Positions 24,101 to 35,833 of a stretch of 64,000 nt of DNA are shown piece by piece. The stretch's first letter is position 1. Each line of letters begins with the position of its first letter. Both the position numbers and the translations under genes were made by a program. Under the pieces are notes generated by a model. The model was given only the letters and a program-made list of their open reading frames with translations, made no database searches and was not told where the DNA came from. Source of the DNA: Cyclina sinensis (Eukaryota; Mollusca; Bivalvia; Venerida; Veneridae); assembly GCA_012932295.1 (NCBI GenBank), contig JAAONU010000003.1, forward strand, positions 29,002,361 through 29,066,360. The letters run 5' to 3'.

Positions 24101-25138
24101 TTCAATTTAGATGTTTTACACCTGAGATTACTCTCTCTTTTTTCAGCGTTAACACACATAATTTTGGTAGTTATTTGGTTTCCTGGAAAAGTCATCAAAG
24201 GTCAAAAATAGTAACTCATTGTCACTGATTGGTCAGTTAATGAGGGACATTCCTGATAACAAATTATCTCCCTTACTCAGATAACATCAAAGGTAGACCA
24301 AATAGCACATTCAGTTGAAATCCTCTGACTTTATCCTTGTTTCTCATTGTGATGGTCTTGACTTTTAGTTGTGAAAATTGTCACTTATGTATTAAATAAA
24401 AAGTTAGAATTACCAAAAAACAAAGATAATTGTGTTAACAAAACATGTTGCTTAACTTAATGTGTAATCTGACCACCAATGTTGCAAATAATTAGGCTTA
24501 ATTATCACCATACCAATAGAGAAAATAGCGATAAAAGCAGAGGAATCCAAATGAAAGAACCAATGTAATATCAGAGAGTATTCAGGGTAGATAATCCACT
24601 AATGTTCCCCATTTTCACCATTTTGGCGGTAACTGTCGCAGTTCACCAGAAGTTTTTAGAGAAGAAGGGTCCTGCTCAGTTTCTTTTGGGACAGTGGTTT
24701 TTAGACCACGGTTAAATAAAGTTATATAGGTTTCAGGTTGTTCTCACAGGTATATTTCTGTCGTTTCCTTTTAATATAATGATTTTACGGTTTTATCTAT
24801 TCGATTTAGTTGGTCCTGTTTCGTGATATCATATGTTTTCGCAAACATGGCTAATTGTGTCGTGGCTGTCTATCGGTTTTTCAAAGCTACTTTTTTTTCT
24901 TCAGTCTGTATAAAACAGCATGTTAAAAAGGTGGTTGGTACTTTTCAGATATTTAACAGCACATTCACCGACCCCAGATGTAGCAGTTGGAGTTGTTTGT
25001 GTGAGAGACATTCATCTCTTTGATGAATGAAATTACTACTGTATACAAGAACTCCGGGAGTCGGACGTCTCGCCTGACAATAGCATACCAGTTATTTACC
25101 AGTTATTTAACTTTTTTTCTATGGAATGGGGAATTTAT

Positions 25139-27900
25139 AGGCCCCGGACAAGAATTAAGTATGAAAAATACAAAGGGCAATAACTTAACAAGAGGGCCAT
25201 GATGGCCCTGTATCGCTCACCTTAATATGACTGCTTTTAACAAAGTTGCTATGGACCTGGTTAATTGACCCCAGATGACCCATATTCGGACTTGACCTAG
25301 AAATTATTGAAACAACCTTTTTGACAAATTTTCAGGTTATTTGGACTGAAAATGTAGCCTCTAGAGTGTTAACAAGGTTTTTCAATATTTGGGCTCTGTG
25401 ACCTAGTTTTAGACCCCAGATGATCCATATCCAAACCTGAGCTAGAAATCACCAAAACAACCTTCCTGACAAATTTCCAGGACATTTAGACTGAAAAGGT
25501 AACCTCTTGATTGTTTAAAAAGTTTTTCGATATTTGGGCTCTGTGACCTAGTTTTTGACTCCAGATGACCCATATTCAAAATTGAGCTTGAAATCATATA
25601 AGCAACCTTTCTGACAAATTTTCAGGTTATTGGGAATTAAAATCTCAACTCTAGAGAGTTAACAAGGTTTTTCCATATTTGGGCTCTGTTACCTAGTTTT
25701 TGACCAAAGATGACCCATATTAGTACTTGAGCTAGAAATCATCAAAGCAACCTGACTGACAAATTTCCAGGATATTTGGACTGAAAATGTAACCTCAGAA
25801 GTGTTAAAATGGTTTTTACATTTTAGTGCCCTCTGACCTAGTTTTTGATCCCAGATGACCCATATCCATATCTGAGCTACATGTAGAAATCATTAAAACA
25901 ACCTTTCTGGCAAATTTCAAGGATATTTGGACTGAAAATGTAACCTCTAGAGCATTAACAAGATTTTTCTACTTTTTGGCCCTATGACCTAGTCTTTGAA
26001 CCCAGATAACCCATATTCAAAACTGAGCTAGAAATGATTGAAACAATCTTTCTGACAAATTTCAATATTATTTGGACTGAAAATGTTACCTCTAGAGTGT
26101 TAACAAGGTTTTTCCATATTTGTGGTCTGTGACCTAGTTTTTGACCCCAGATGACCTATATTCAAATCTGAGCTAGAAACCATTAAAACAACCTTTCTGA
26201 CAAATTTTGAGAATATATGGACTGAAAAGTAGCTTCTAGAGTGTAAACATTTTTTTTTTCTATTTTTGGGCTCTGTGACCTAGTTTTTGATCCTAGATGA
26301 CCCATATTCAATTCTAACCTAGAAATTATTGAAACAACCTTTCTGACAAATTTTCAGGTTATTTGGACTGAAAATGTTACCTCTAGAGTGTTAACAAGGT
26401 TTTTCTATATTTGGGCTATGTGACCTAGTTTTTGACCTCAGATGACCCATATTAGAACTTGAGCCAGTAATCATCAAAGCAAGCTTTCTGACAAATTTCT
26501 GGGATATTTGGACCCAAAATGTAACCTCGAGAGTGTTAACAAGGTTTATCTATTTTTGGGCTCTGTGACCTAGTTTTCGAACCCAGATGACCCATATTCG
26601 AATCTGAGCTAGAAGTCATAGAAACAACCTGTCTGACAAATTTCCAGATTATTTGGACTGAAAATGTTACCTCTTCTTCTACAAGAAGATTTTCAAAGTT
26701 TTCACTATATAAGCTATGTAAAACCAATGACCCCGGGGCGGGGCCAAAATTGACCCCAGGGGTATAATTTGAACAAACTTGGTAGAGGTCCACTAGACAA
26801 TGCTACATACCAAATCTTAAGGCTAAGGCCCATGTGGTTTCAGACAAGAAGATTTTCGAAGTTTTTCCTATATAAGCCTATATAAAACCAATGACCCCAG
26901 GGTGGGGCCAAATTTGACCCCAGAGGTATAATTTGAACAAACTTGCTAGAGGTCTACTAGACAATGCTACATACCAAATATCTAAGCTCTATGCCTTACG
27001 GTTTCTGAAAAGAAGATTTTTAAAGTTTTTCCTATATAAGTCTATGTAAAACAAGTTACCCCTGGGGCAGGGCCATTTTTGACCCAGAGGCCATGATTTG
27101 AACAAACTTGGTAGAGGTCTACTAGACAATACTGTTCACCAAATATCTTAACTCTAGGCCTTGTGGTTTCTGACAAGAAGATTTTTAAGTTTTCCCTATA
27201 TAACCCTATGTAAAATCAACTGATCCCTGGGGTGGGGTCAGTTTTGACCCCAGGATCATAATTTGAACAAACTTGGTAGAGGTCCACTAGATAATGCTTC
27301 ATACCAAATATCTAAGCTCCAGGCCTTGCGGCTTCAGAGAAGAAGATTTTTAAAGATCCAACTTTAAAAATCTGTTTTAGCTCCAGTGACCGAGCAAAGC
27401 AATGGACTTAAACCATTTGAACAATCTTGGTAGAGCTGCATGTAAGGAACATCCCAGGCAAGTTTCATTAAATTTGGCCCAGTGGTTTCAGAGGAGATGT
27501 CGTTTGAATGAATTGTGGACGACGGACGGACGGACGACGGACAACCACCGATCCTAAAAGCTCACACTACGTGCTCAGGTGAGCTAAAAATATACAAAAG
27601 AGAGTTATAGTTCTTAGACGTTGCACCTCTCCGCAGTGAGATCTATTCACCTATGAAGTTTCAAGTTAATATCCTCAATACCTTTTGAGTTATGCCCCGG
27701 ACAAGAATTAAGTATGAACATTACAAAGGGCAATAACTAAAACATTATGTGAAAGGGAGTTATGGTTCTTTGGCACTGTACCTCTCCACAATGAGGTCTA
27801 TTCACCTATGAAGTTTAAAGTTGATGCCTCCAGTACTTTTAGAGTTGTGCCCCGGAAAAGCAAAATGGGACGACGCCGAAGCGGACACCGCAAGTAACAC
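25139..27900 (+). repeat. Host repeat split by the 2.4-kb element (GCCCCGGACAAGAATTAAGT family)
   Basis: The left flank (25139-25188) reads GCCCCGGACAAGAATTAAGT...CAAAGGGCAATAACTTAA. The right flank (27587-27900) resumes with a decayed continuation (AGAGAGTTATAGTTCTT). A second uninterrupted unit at 27694-27780 shows both parts joined (CAAAGGGCAATAACTAAAAC...GAAAGGGAGTTATGG). This allows the insertion point to be read from the window itself. Confidence 0.6.
25190..27586 (-). mobile_element. Non-autonomous element with GCTCACCTGA ends, 2.4-kb copy
   Basis: Minus-strand relative of 2206-3854. It starts AGAGGGCCATGATGGCCCT...GCTCACCTTA and ends with GGACGGACGG...TGCTCAGGTGAGCTA. The interior holds about ten diverged 120-bp units (CTGTGACCTAGTTTTTGACC...AGATGACCCATATTC) and four to five 170-bp units (AAACTTGGTAGAGGTC...AAGAAGATTTT). 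The length difference from the other copy reflects unit number. It interrupts another repeat (see 25139-27900). Confidence 0.75.
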
Positions 27901-28289
27901 CTATGTATCCCCTGACTATAGTCAGACGACACACAAAAAAACCATGTTGATTTTTATGTTCTAAAGAATATGTTCATTGTATAGTTTGTAAGAGCAGCAC
28001 TGGTAGCATATTATGATAAAAGACATTTGTAATAATATTATTTTTTATTGATAATTTAATTTAAGGTGAAGTACTCTCCTTGAGTACAGTTACAGTATTT
28101 GTCAGACCAGGATTTATGAACCGAGAGACTTTTTTTAATTCTATTTATAATTGTTTTTATTTTGAATTCAACTTATAAATACCATTGTAATATTAATTGC
28201 AGGTCGACATTACAGTAACCCGGTGTAATGAATGAAATGAACAACAAACACAATAAAGTATAGAAAGGGACAAAAGTGCATTTCTTTTC

Positions 28290-28640
28290 TGACTTTTATA
28301 TAGGTTACAATAATCCAGTAAAACTGATCAAAGAAAAAAAAATCTTTACTTCTTGCAGAGCTTCGCGTTGTGGTCAGTTATGTGTGCGAGTTTGGTTTCA
28401 ATCCACCCATGGGTGTAGGCGAAGTTGCGCACTGAAGATTTACTACATATGGCATGTATGAAAAACCAACAAAGTGCAATAATCCAGTGAAAACTGTTCT
28501 GAGAATTTCTTTACTTTTTGCACAACTACGCATCATGGTCTATTATGTGTGCGAGTTTGGTTGCAATCCATCCATGAGTGTAGAAGTTGCACACACAAGA
28601 AACGGCACGTATGTACGGACGGATGTGTGCAAATCTATAT
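28290..28640 (+). repeat. Dispersed repeat, copy 2 (AACCAACAAAGGGCAATAAT family)
   Basis: Matches 23860-24100 in order: AATCCAGTAAAA, TCTTTACTTCTTGCA, GTGTGCGAGTTTGGTTTCAA, ATCCACCCATGGGTGTAG, then a second, more diverged unit from about 28455. Confidence 0.65.
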
Positions 28641-29158
28641 GCTCCCACCACATAGTGTAACAGTGTAATGTTTGAGTTAAACGTATTGCATATATGTGCT
28701 CTAAGATACTGTCAAGATAAGCTATTGTCAATAAAGACACCTAGATAACTGCCAAGGTATTTTGTATGATCAGATTGTGTTCTTGTCGTAGAATGTGCGC
28801 CCTACATTACTTAGATACGAGTGTCGTAATTTTGCTTATTTGCTTACCCTGAAAATAATATCTTTATTTTTTTTAAAACCTGTAAATATTAAAAAAAAGG
28901 TGCATGTCAAAAAAAGAATTAAGTTCGAAGTAGGATACTTCATGTGAAGAATTATGACAGTTCAGCACTGGAAAATGGAGTTTCACATGCAGTTACCAGA
29001 TATTAACATAGAACTAACATTGCAACAGCTTCCACTTTTTACACAGTTTATATTTTGTGCAATAATTCAGTTATCGACAAAAACATAAATCCTTTTATCT
29101 AAGAATGGAAAAAATTGCGTCTGACACTGCATATGTTCCAAGTTCCTTGTATTTTTAA

Positions 29159-30208
29159 TAAGGATGGCAACGAATACCAAAATCAATACTCGAGTACTCA
29201 GTCATTTTTCCGATCGAGTACTCGGTTACTCGGATGATTTCCAATGATCTTCAAAGTTTTATCACAATATATTAACACCGTCTGCATGCTATTTAAATTC
29301 ATAGATGTGTAACTATAAATAGGACTGCAAGGGAGGTAACTTAGAATATACCATCAAACAAATTAAATCAACATTATATTTTATAACGTTTTTATTAATG
29401 CAATATCAAGTTTAAAACAGGTATTACAGTTCATATATCTTTTTTCTTCTTGAAATTATATAGACTGGTCTGTTTTCAGAAGGATGCTTGAAGGGTAAAT
29501 GATTTAACATGTTTGTAGTTCCACCAGTATACGTTATTTCACAGCTACATAATGTACATTTAATAGTCTTGCTATCAGCACAGCGTTTGAAATATTTCCA
29601 AGCATTAGATTTTGCAGGCGGCACTTTGACTCTTGAAATTTTAATATCTTATTCTAAACAAAAACTTTATCAATATATAAAAAGTTAATGATATTTCTGG
29701 ATTTATATGCGTAAAGAAGAAAAGGGAGTTACTCTCCTTTATTGAGTAAAGAAAAACAAACGCTTAATCGTGTCTAATTACTACCTTTAATCTAACATTC
29801 ATTATAGCAATCCGGCCATTTGCTGTTTTCAAAACATATATACCTTAAAACAAGTTTCGGCTACAAACTCTTACACAATTTAAGGTAATTGAATATTATA
29901 AGAGGCCGAATGACATAAGCGACACAGGTGTTCAAACCCATGCGCGTGTCAAACTGTTGATCGCCTCGTTAAATTAACGATATCATTTTCGCACCTCTGC
30001 AAGGATGTTTTGATTGCATTTAAGAGGTATTTATGAAGATACATGTACATCTCCAAATTTCTGAACTGATTGGATACACCAATCTTTCTAAATCGCAAAA
30101 AAATAGAAATTATATATTTTTGCCGAGTAATCGAATATCAATTTTGTTAATCGATATTCGGACGTTCGATCGAGTACTCGGTTAACCGGTTACTCGTTGC
30201 CATCCCTA
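29159..30208. mobile_element. hAT-type DNA transposon derivative, 1050 bp, with 8-bp target duplication
   Basis: The ends are TAAGGATGGCAACGA and TCGTTGCCATCCCTA: 15-bp terminal inverted repeats with one mismatch. Both sides are flanked by ATTTTTAA (29151-29158 and 30209-30216), the 8-bp duplication expected of hAT transposons. Subterminal CGAGTACTCGGTTA motifs occur near both ends in opposite orientation. The element keeps only a BED zinc-finger frame and no catalytic domain, so it is an internally deleted, non-autonomous copy. Confidence 0.88.
29424..29624 (-). pseudogene. BED zinc-finger remnant of a hAT transposase
   Basis: The minus-strand frame holds SNAWKYFKRCADSKTIKC, then TLCSCEI, then GGTTNMLNHL and KHPSE. 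This is the BED-finger pattern (aromatic W..F, CxxC, HxxxxH) that binds DNA in hAT transposases and ZBED proteins. The frame is open upstream past the GTG at 29624 (KISRVKVPPAKSNAW) and stops at 29424 after about 20 non-conserved residues. The dimerisation and DDE-type catalytic parts are missing. It could still bind the element ends if expressed, but nothing here shows expression. Confidence 0.8.
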
Positions 30209-30599
30209 ATTTTTAATAGAAAAATTCGTTTATTTGTCCAACAAGCCATGCGCGGAGTCTCGTTGACCCTGGACTCACTCATATCCAGATAAAGTACTGA
30301 GAAATTATTACAAGCAAGTTTTGACAACATCGCCGGGCAGTTGTAAATAAACATAATGTTTTGTAATTGCGCATAACAGAATAAAATTAATACTCAACGC
30401 ATTGCAAAAAGCGAAAATACAGTTGAGATCTACAAAAATATGATTATATCAACCAATAAAAAAAAAGAAATCGACAATTAAAAAAACGTTTAAATGAATG
30501 AGCATACGAATACATTAATTATGAATGAGGGAATAAAAAAGAAAAGAAACATGTAACTAATGCTAAAAGAAGAGAGAATGAAGGAACAATAAACGAAGA

Positions 30600-30645
30600 C
30601 ACAAACAGAAAGCAAGAATGAATGAATGAATGAATGAATGCATAA
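30600..30645 (+). repeat. (GAAT)n microsatellite
   Basis: A run of GAATGAATGAATGAATGAAT type inside an A-rich stretch; the minus-strand open frame across it (rich in F, S and I) is a by-product. Confidence 0.75.
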
Positions 30646-31129
30646 ATTATGAAAGATCCAAACGACAAATAAATCAATTGATAAACTTAAACGTAGGAAA
30701 GCTCGGCCGAAATAAAAGATAACACACATTGAATATCATAAAGGGAAATAATATAAGTCGAGAGAAACATGAAGCTATGCATACTGGTTGGATCTTCAAG
30801 AAAATTTCAGATGGATTGTCTCGGCCAATAGTAGTATCAAAGTACATATTACCTTTAGTCAATAAAAGCTATCCATATTTTTCAACAAGTGCTGTCCGTA
30901 AGACAGCGCGTTCGACTATTCGCAGCTTATTAGCTTAAAGTTGCTTTTGAAACAAATAGGTAACATTGTGATAAAGATTGGTGCCATTTTGGCTTTGTGT
31001 TTATTTTTTAGTTTTTGGCTTTGTGTTTATTTTTTAGTTAGTTTGTGTATAATTTTGCATGAATTACAAATTTTCCTTAAAATAGAGTGTACATTGACAA
31101 TGGAACATCATTTTATGTTTAAATAAAAA

Positions 31130-31990
31130 AAAGTGAGTGTCTATTTATAAATTTCCATGCAGGCAGACGATAAGGAAAGCAAGTTATGACCCGGAAACCA
31201 TTTTTTATATCTTAGCACTGTGACCTTGACCTATTGCGGTAACAGCAATAGAAATCATCCCTGTTGCGGGGCAAGTTCATGTGTAGGTTTTCATGCAGTT
31301 AGGTGATAAGGAAAGCAAGTTATGATTTTGGAACTGTTTTCATATGTCGATCCACTGACTTTGACAGTTTTATCCCAAAGTGAAAAGGAATTATTCTTTA
31401 TGTGACTGAAGTCCATGAGTAAACTTTTCATGCAGTCAAAAGATAAGAAAAGCAAGGTATATATTTCGGAAACGTTTTTCTTATTTCGAGGCACTGTTAC
31501 CTTGACAGTTGATTGTTTGACCTTAAAAGCAAAAGGGGTAATCTTTGATTGAGTAGAAGTAAATGTGTAATGTTTTATGCAGATGGTAAGGACAGCAATT
31601 TTAATAGTCCGAAAACAATTGTGTCTACAGGTAGACGAACATGCTAAATCCAGTTTATAGCGGAGGGGCGCGGGGTTATAATAATCATGGCTGATTTTTA
31701 AGATACATGCACCACAGTAGGTTGCATACAAAATTTCCAAGTAAAAAAAGGGGTCATAATTTGCATTTTTAAATTTGGTCAATAGTTATCTAGCTTGTTA
31801 GTTTAATGCCCCTGAAGACCTTAGTGAAACATTAAAACTATATTCATAGCTGCATATAATATAAAGATATATGCATGCTAGTAAATAACATCTAAAACTG
31901 TAATCATTTGATCGCAAAACCTTAACCAAAATATTTGTTTAAAAGGGGGCAATAATTTACAACAGATTCTGCTGTGATTTATCTTACTTG
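31130..31990 (+). repeat. Older dispersed element, left part, with tandem units of about 120-145 bp
   Basis: Diverged units share CATGCAG...GATAAGGAAAGCAAGTTATGA...CCTTGAC (units near 31157, 31290, 31430 and 31575). A second unit type contains GTTATCTAGCTTGTTAGTTTAATGCCC. The same second type resumes at 34300 (GTTATCTAACTTGTTTGTTTAATGCCC), on the far side of the foldback element, so the two parts were one element before that insertion. Confidence 0.55.
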
Positions 31991-32001
31991 GAGGTCTGTT
32001 A

Positions 32002-34147
32002 CGACGCAAATTGTAATAAAAACGCAAATTGAAATTATTACAATTTGCATTTTTGTTACAATTTGCGTTACAAACGTAACGCAAATTGTTATAAAAAGTC
32101 AAAATCGTGAATTTATGGTTATTGCAATGTATTATTATCTACAATGGGTATATAATCCATTTAATGACATTTCCCGGGAAATTCACTACTTCTAGAATAT
32201 ATCGAATACTATCCTTATGAGGAAGGAAAAAGTTTATTACAATTTGCGTTATTACAATTTGCGTTGCAAACGGTAACGCAAATTGTAATAACGCAAATTG
32301 TAATAAAAATTCAAAATCGGAATTCAAGGTGGATTTAAGGTTATTGCAATGTATTATTATATAAAATGGCTATATAATCTATTTTAAGACATTTCCCGGG
32401 AAATTCTCTACTTCTAGAATATATCGAATACTATCCTTATGAGGAAGAAAAAAGGTTATTACAATTTGCGTTTTATTACAATTTGCGTTGCAAACGGTAA
32501 CGCAAATTGTAATAACGCAAATTGTAATGAAAATTCAAAATCGGAATTCAAGGTGGATTTATGGCTATTGCAATGTATTATTATATAAAATGGCTATATA
32601 ATCCATTTTAAGACATTTCCCGGGAAATTCACTTTTTCTAGAATATATCGTATACAACCGTTATAAGGGAGAAAAGTTTATTACAATTTGCGTTTTATTA
32701 CAATTTGAGTTGCAAGCGGTAACGCAAATTGTAATAACGCAAATTGTAATAAAAATTCAAAATCGGAATTCAAGGTGGATTTAAGGCTATTGCAATGTAT
32801 TATTATATAAAATGGCTATATAATCCATTTTAAGACATTTCCCGGGAAATTCACTTCTAGAATATATCGTATACAACCGTTATAAGGGAGAAAAAGTTTA
32901 ATACAATTTGTGTTTTATTACAATTTGCGTTGCAAACGGTAACGCAAATTGTAATAACGCAAATTGTAATGAAAATTCAAAATCGGAATTCAAGGTGGAT
33001 TTAAGGCTATTGCAATGTATTATTATATAAAATGGCTATATAATCCATTTTAAGACATTTCCCGGGAAATTCACTTCTTCTAGAATATATCGAATACAAC
33101 CGTTGTAAGGGAGAAAAAGTTTATTACAATTTGCGTTTTATTACAATTTGCGTTGCAAACGGTAACGCAAATTGTAATAACGCAAATTGTAAAAAAAAAT
33201 CAAAATCGGAATTCAAGGTGGATTTATGGCTATTGCAATGTATTATTATATAAAATGGCTATATAATCCATTAAATGACATTTCCCGGGAAATTCACTAC
33301 TTCAAGAATATATCGAATAAAGCAAATTGTAATAAAACGCAAATTGTAATAAACTTGTTTATTATATAGCCATTTCATATAATAATACATTGCAATAGCC
33401 ATAAATCCACCTTGAATTCCGATTTTGAATTTTCATTACAATTTGCGTTGTTACAATTTGCGTTACCGTTTTCAACGCAAATTGTAGTAAAACGCAAATT
33501 GTAATACACTTTTTGTCCCTTATAACGGTTGTATTCGATATATTCTAGAAAAAGTGAATTTCCCGGGAAATGTCTTAAAATGGATTATATAGCCATTTTA
33601 TATAATAATACATTGCAATAGCCTTAAATCAACCTTGAATTCCGATTTTGAATTTTTATTACAATTTGCGTTACCGTTTGCAACGCAAATTGTAATAAAA
33701 CGCAAATTGTAATAAACTTTTTCTCCCTTATAACGGTTGTATTCGATATATTCTAGAAGAAGTGAATTTCCCGGGAAATGTCTTAAAATGGATTATATAG
33801 CCATTTTATATAATAATACATTGCAAATCCTTAAATCCACCTTGAATTCCGATTTTGAATTTTTATTACAATTTGCGTTAACGTTTGCAACGCAAATTGT
33901 AATAAAACGCAAATTGTAATAAACTTTTTTCTTCATCATAAGGATAGTATTCGATATATTCTAAAAGTAGTGAATTCACCGGGAAATGTCTTAAAATGGA
34001 TTATATACCCATTGTAGATAATAATACATTGCAATAACCCTAAATTCACGTTTTTGACTTTTTATTACATTTTGCGTTATTACAATTTCATAAAAATCAA
34101 TAATAATTATTACAATTTGCGTTTTTATTACAATTTGCGTCGTAACA
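32002..34147. mobile_element. 2.15-kb foldback element: tandem and inverted concatemer of a 222-bp TIR unit
   Basis: The outer ends are CGACGCAAATTGTAATAAA and TTTATTACAATTTGCGTCG, flanked by an 11-bp direct repeat GAGGTCTGTTA (31991-32001 and 34148-34158). Inside are six head-to-tail units marked by CCCGGG at 32173, 32395, 32619, 32841, 33061 and 33284 (period 220-224 bp), then three inverted units (33562, 33770, and a mutated one at 33978). Neighbouring units are joined by facing copies of ACAATTTGCGTT and AACGCAAATTGT around GCAAACGGTAAC, as if the ends of successive short MITEs had been fused. There is no coding frame. Six plus three inverted units allow a very large hairpin. Confidence 0.85.
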
Positions 34148-34998
34148 GAGGTCTGTTATCCATAACCACATTTTTGAAGTTTCAAACCAATCCCGTAAAT
34201 GACTGTTGAGAAATAAACATGATAGTATGCTGCATGCAAAACTTTAACTAAGATTTCTCAGTCAAAAAAGGGCAATTGCAAGCCATGAATTGGGTCAAGA
34301 GTTATCTAACTTGTTTGTTTAATGCCCATGAAGACGTAAGTGAAGTATTAAATCAATAATCATTATTGGTTACTATGATATATCAACGATAGTAAGTTGC
34401 ATTAAAAACCTTAATCAAGGTGTTACATCGTGTAGAATAGCTTAACATTATTCGTAAAGTCAAACTAAAAATCAGTCACAGTAAATTTCTCACGGTCACC
34501 ATGTCTCTAACACGAGGTTACATGCATACTGCATGTACCTTAGCAAAAGAATGTGGAACAGTTTTATATCGTTTCAGAAGTATGCAGACGGAAGATGACT
34601 ATGCCTGTCATTAACTTAATAAAATGATTTTTTTTATTCCACCGATAACCCAATTTGAGATCAGCAGGGGAAGGCATTGGATGTGTTTTCAATGAACAAA
34701 TTTCAGAATTTTAATTCATAAACTTACAATCTGATAGAAGTATGTAAAACTAAAAGCATCTATATTTATTTGTTGTTAAGATAGACACTATTTCCTAACA
34801 TTCTACATAGCGCTGCTAAGTCTTAAAAAAAGGTGTTGGGGTGGGGGGGGGTAAATTTGTAAAAAAAAATGGTTAGAGTTATCTGACCTTGCACACTGAT
34901 ATTGACCAATGACTGACACAAATGTGAAGTCTCAAAACAGGTTCCCCTGTTTGACTAGGGAGACATGTTTGGTTCTGGAGATGAACAATATTCCTTAA

Positions 34999-35431
34999 AG
35001 AGGCTGTACTCCAGATTGGACATAAAAATATTTTTTCATAAATTATATATTTAGATGCCGTGAGATTATAATAACATAATATTTTACTTCAAAACTGATT
35101 ATAAAAGTCAAAATAGAATTTAAAAAAATATTTTCGCTCCAGCCTGATTTGAACTCTGGACCCTCATGTTAACAAAATATTTCTAACGCTTTTACTGTCA
35201 CCACCATCGCCGCATGTGATATTACAGATATTTACTTTAAATCTTATACGATATAGTTATACCGTCGCTTTACGGTATAGCACTTTGAAAGGGAAAAAAA
35301 TCAATTTATAATGTAATTATTTGACTTATTTTTTGTCAGTAAGTTAGTTTTTAAGCATTAGTCATAAATATTACAAGAAATTTATAATACAAGAAAATTT
35401 TCTTTTTTTTGTCATCTGGAGCACAGCCCCT
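34999..35431. mobile_element. TTAA-flanked MITE (433 bp) carrying a decayed tRNA-like core
   Basis: The left end is TTAA then AGAGGCTGTACTCCAGAT; the right end is ATCTGGAGCACAGCCCCT then TTAA (TTAA at 34995-34998 and 35432-35435). Terminal inverted repeats are about 18 bp. The paralogous unit at 34785-34815 shows an empty-site-like sequence (TTTCCTAACATT...CATAGCGCTGCTAAG) matching the flanks joined without the element. A minus-strand tRNA-like segment lies at about 35145-35215. Confidence 0.75.
35145..35215 (-). repeat. Decayed tRNA-derived sequence inside the second TTAA MITE
   Basis: Minus-strand reading gives GGGTCCAGAGTTCAAATCAGG, a weakened box B, and a degenerate A box about 50 bases before it. 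It is not a functional tRNA. Its offset from the left end of the MITE (about 145 bp) and its orientation match those in the 3947-4385 element. Confidence 0.45.
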
Positions 35432-35833
35432 TTAACATTTTGCATAGTGTTGCTAAGTTCAAAAAGGGGAGATAAATTTGTTAAAAACTGGTTAGAGTAA
35501 TATAACCTTGCACAAGACTCCAAACCCACATTTGAAGTCTTCATTGACTTGGAAGGTATCCAATACAGGCAAAAACTTTAACCTAAATTTTCTCTAAGTT
35601 TAAGATGGACATAACTCTCAAATCACTGTTGACAAAGTTATGTGACTTGTGAGAGTCATGCGTCTTGCTACAGGGAGTAAGCATGTGAAGTCTGAAGCAA
35701 ATATTTTTGATAGTATAAAAGATATATAAGCCTTTCTAAGAAAACTTTAACCGACAACGACTCCAGGGTGAGTAGTATAGCTCTAACTTTTTTTAAATAG
35801 TCGAGCTAAAACTTTTAAAACACTTTTCAAGAA

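Larger units (their letters stand above)
34159..35830 (+). repeat. Older dispersed element, right part
   Basis: Continues the element seen at 31130-31990, with repeated phrases such as GTTATCT(A/G)ACCTTGCA, AGTCTCAAA, AACTTTAA and CATTTTGCATAGTGTTGCTAAG. The block at 34785-34925 and the block at 35430-35540 are diverged tandem units of each other. The block is interrupted by the TTAA MITE at 34999-35431. Confidence 0.5.
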
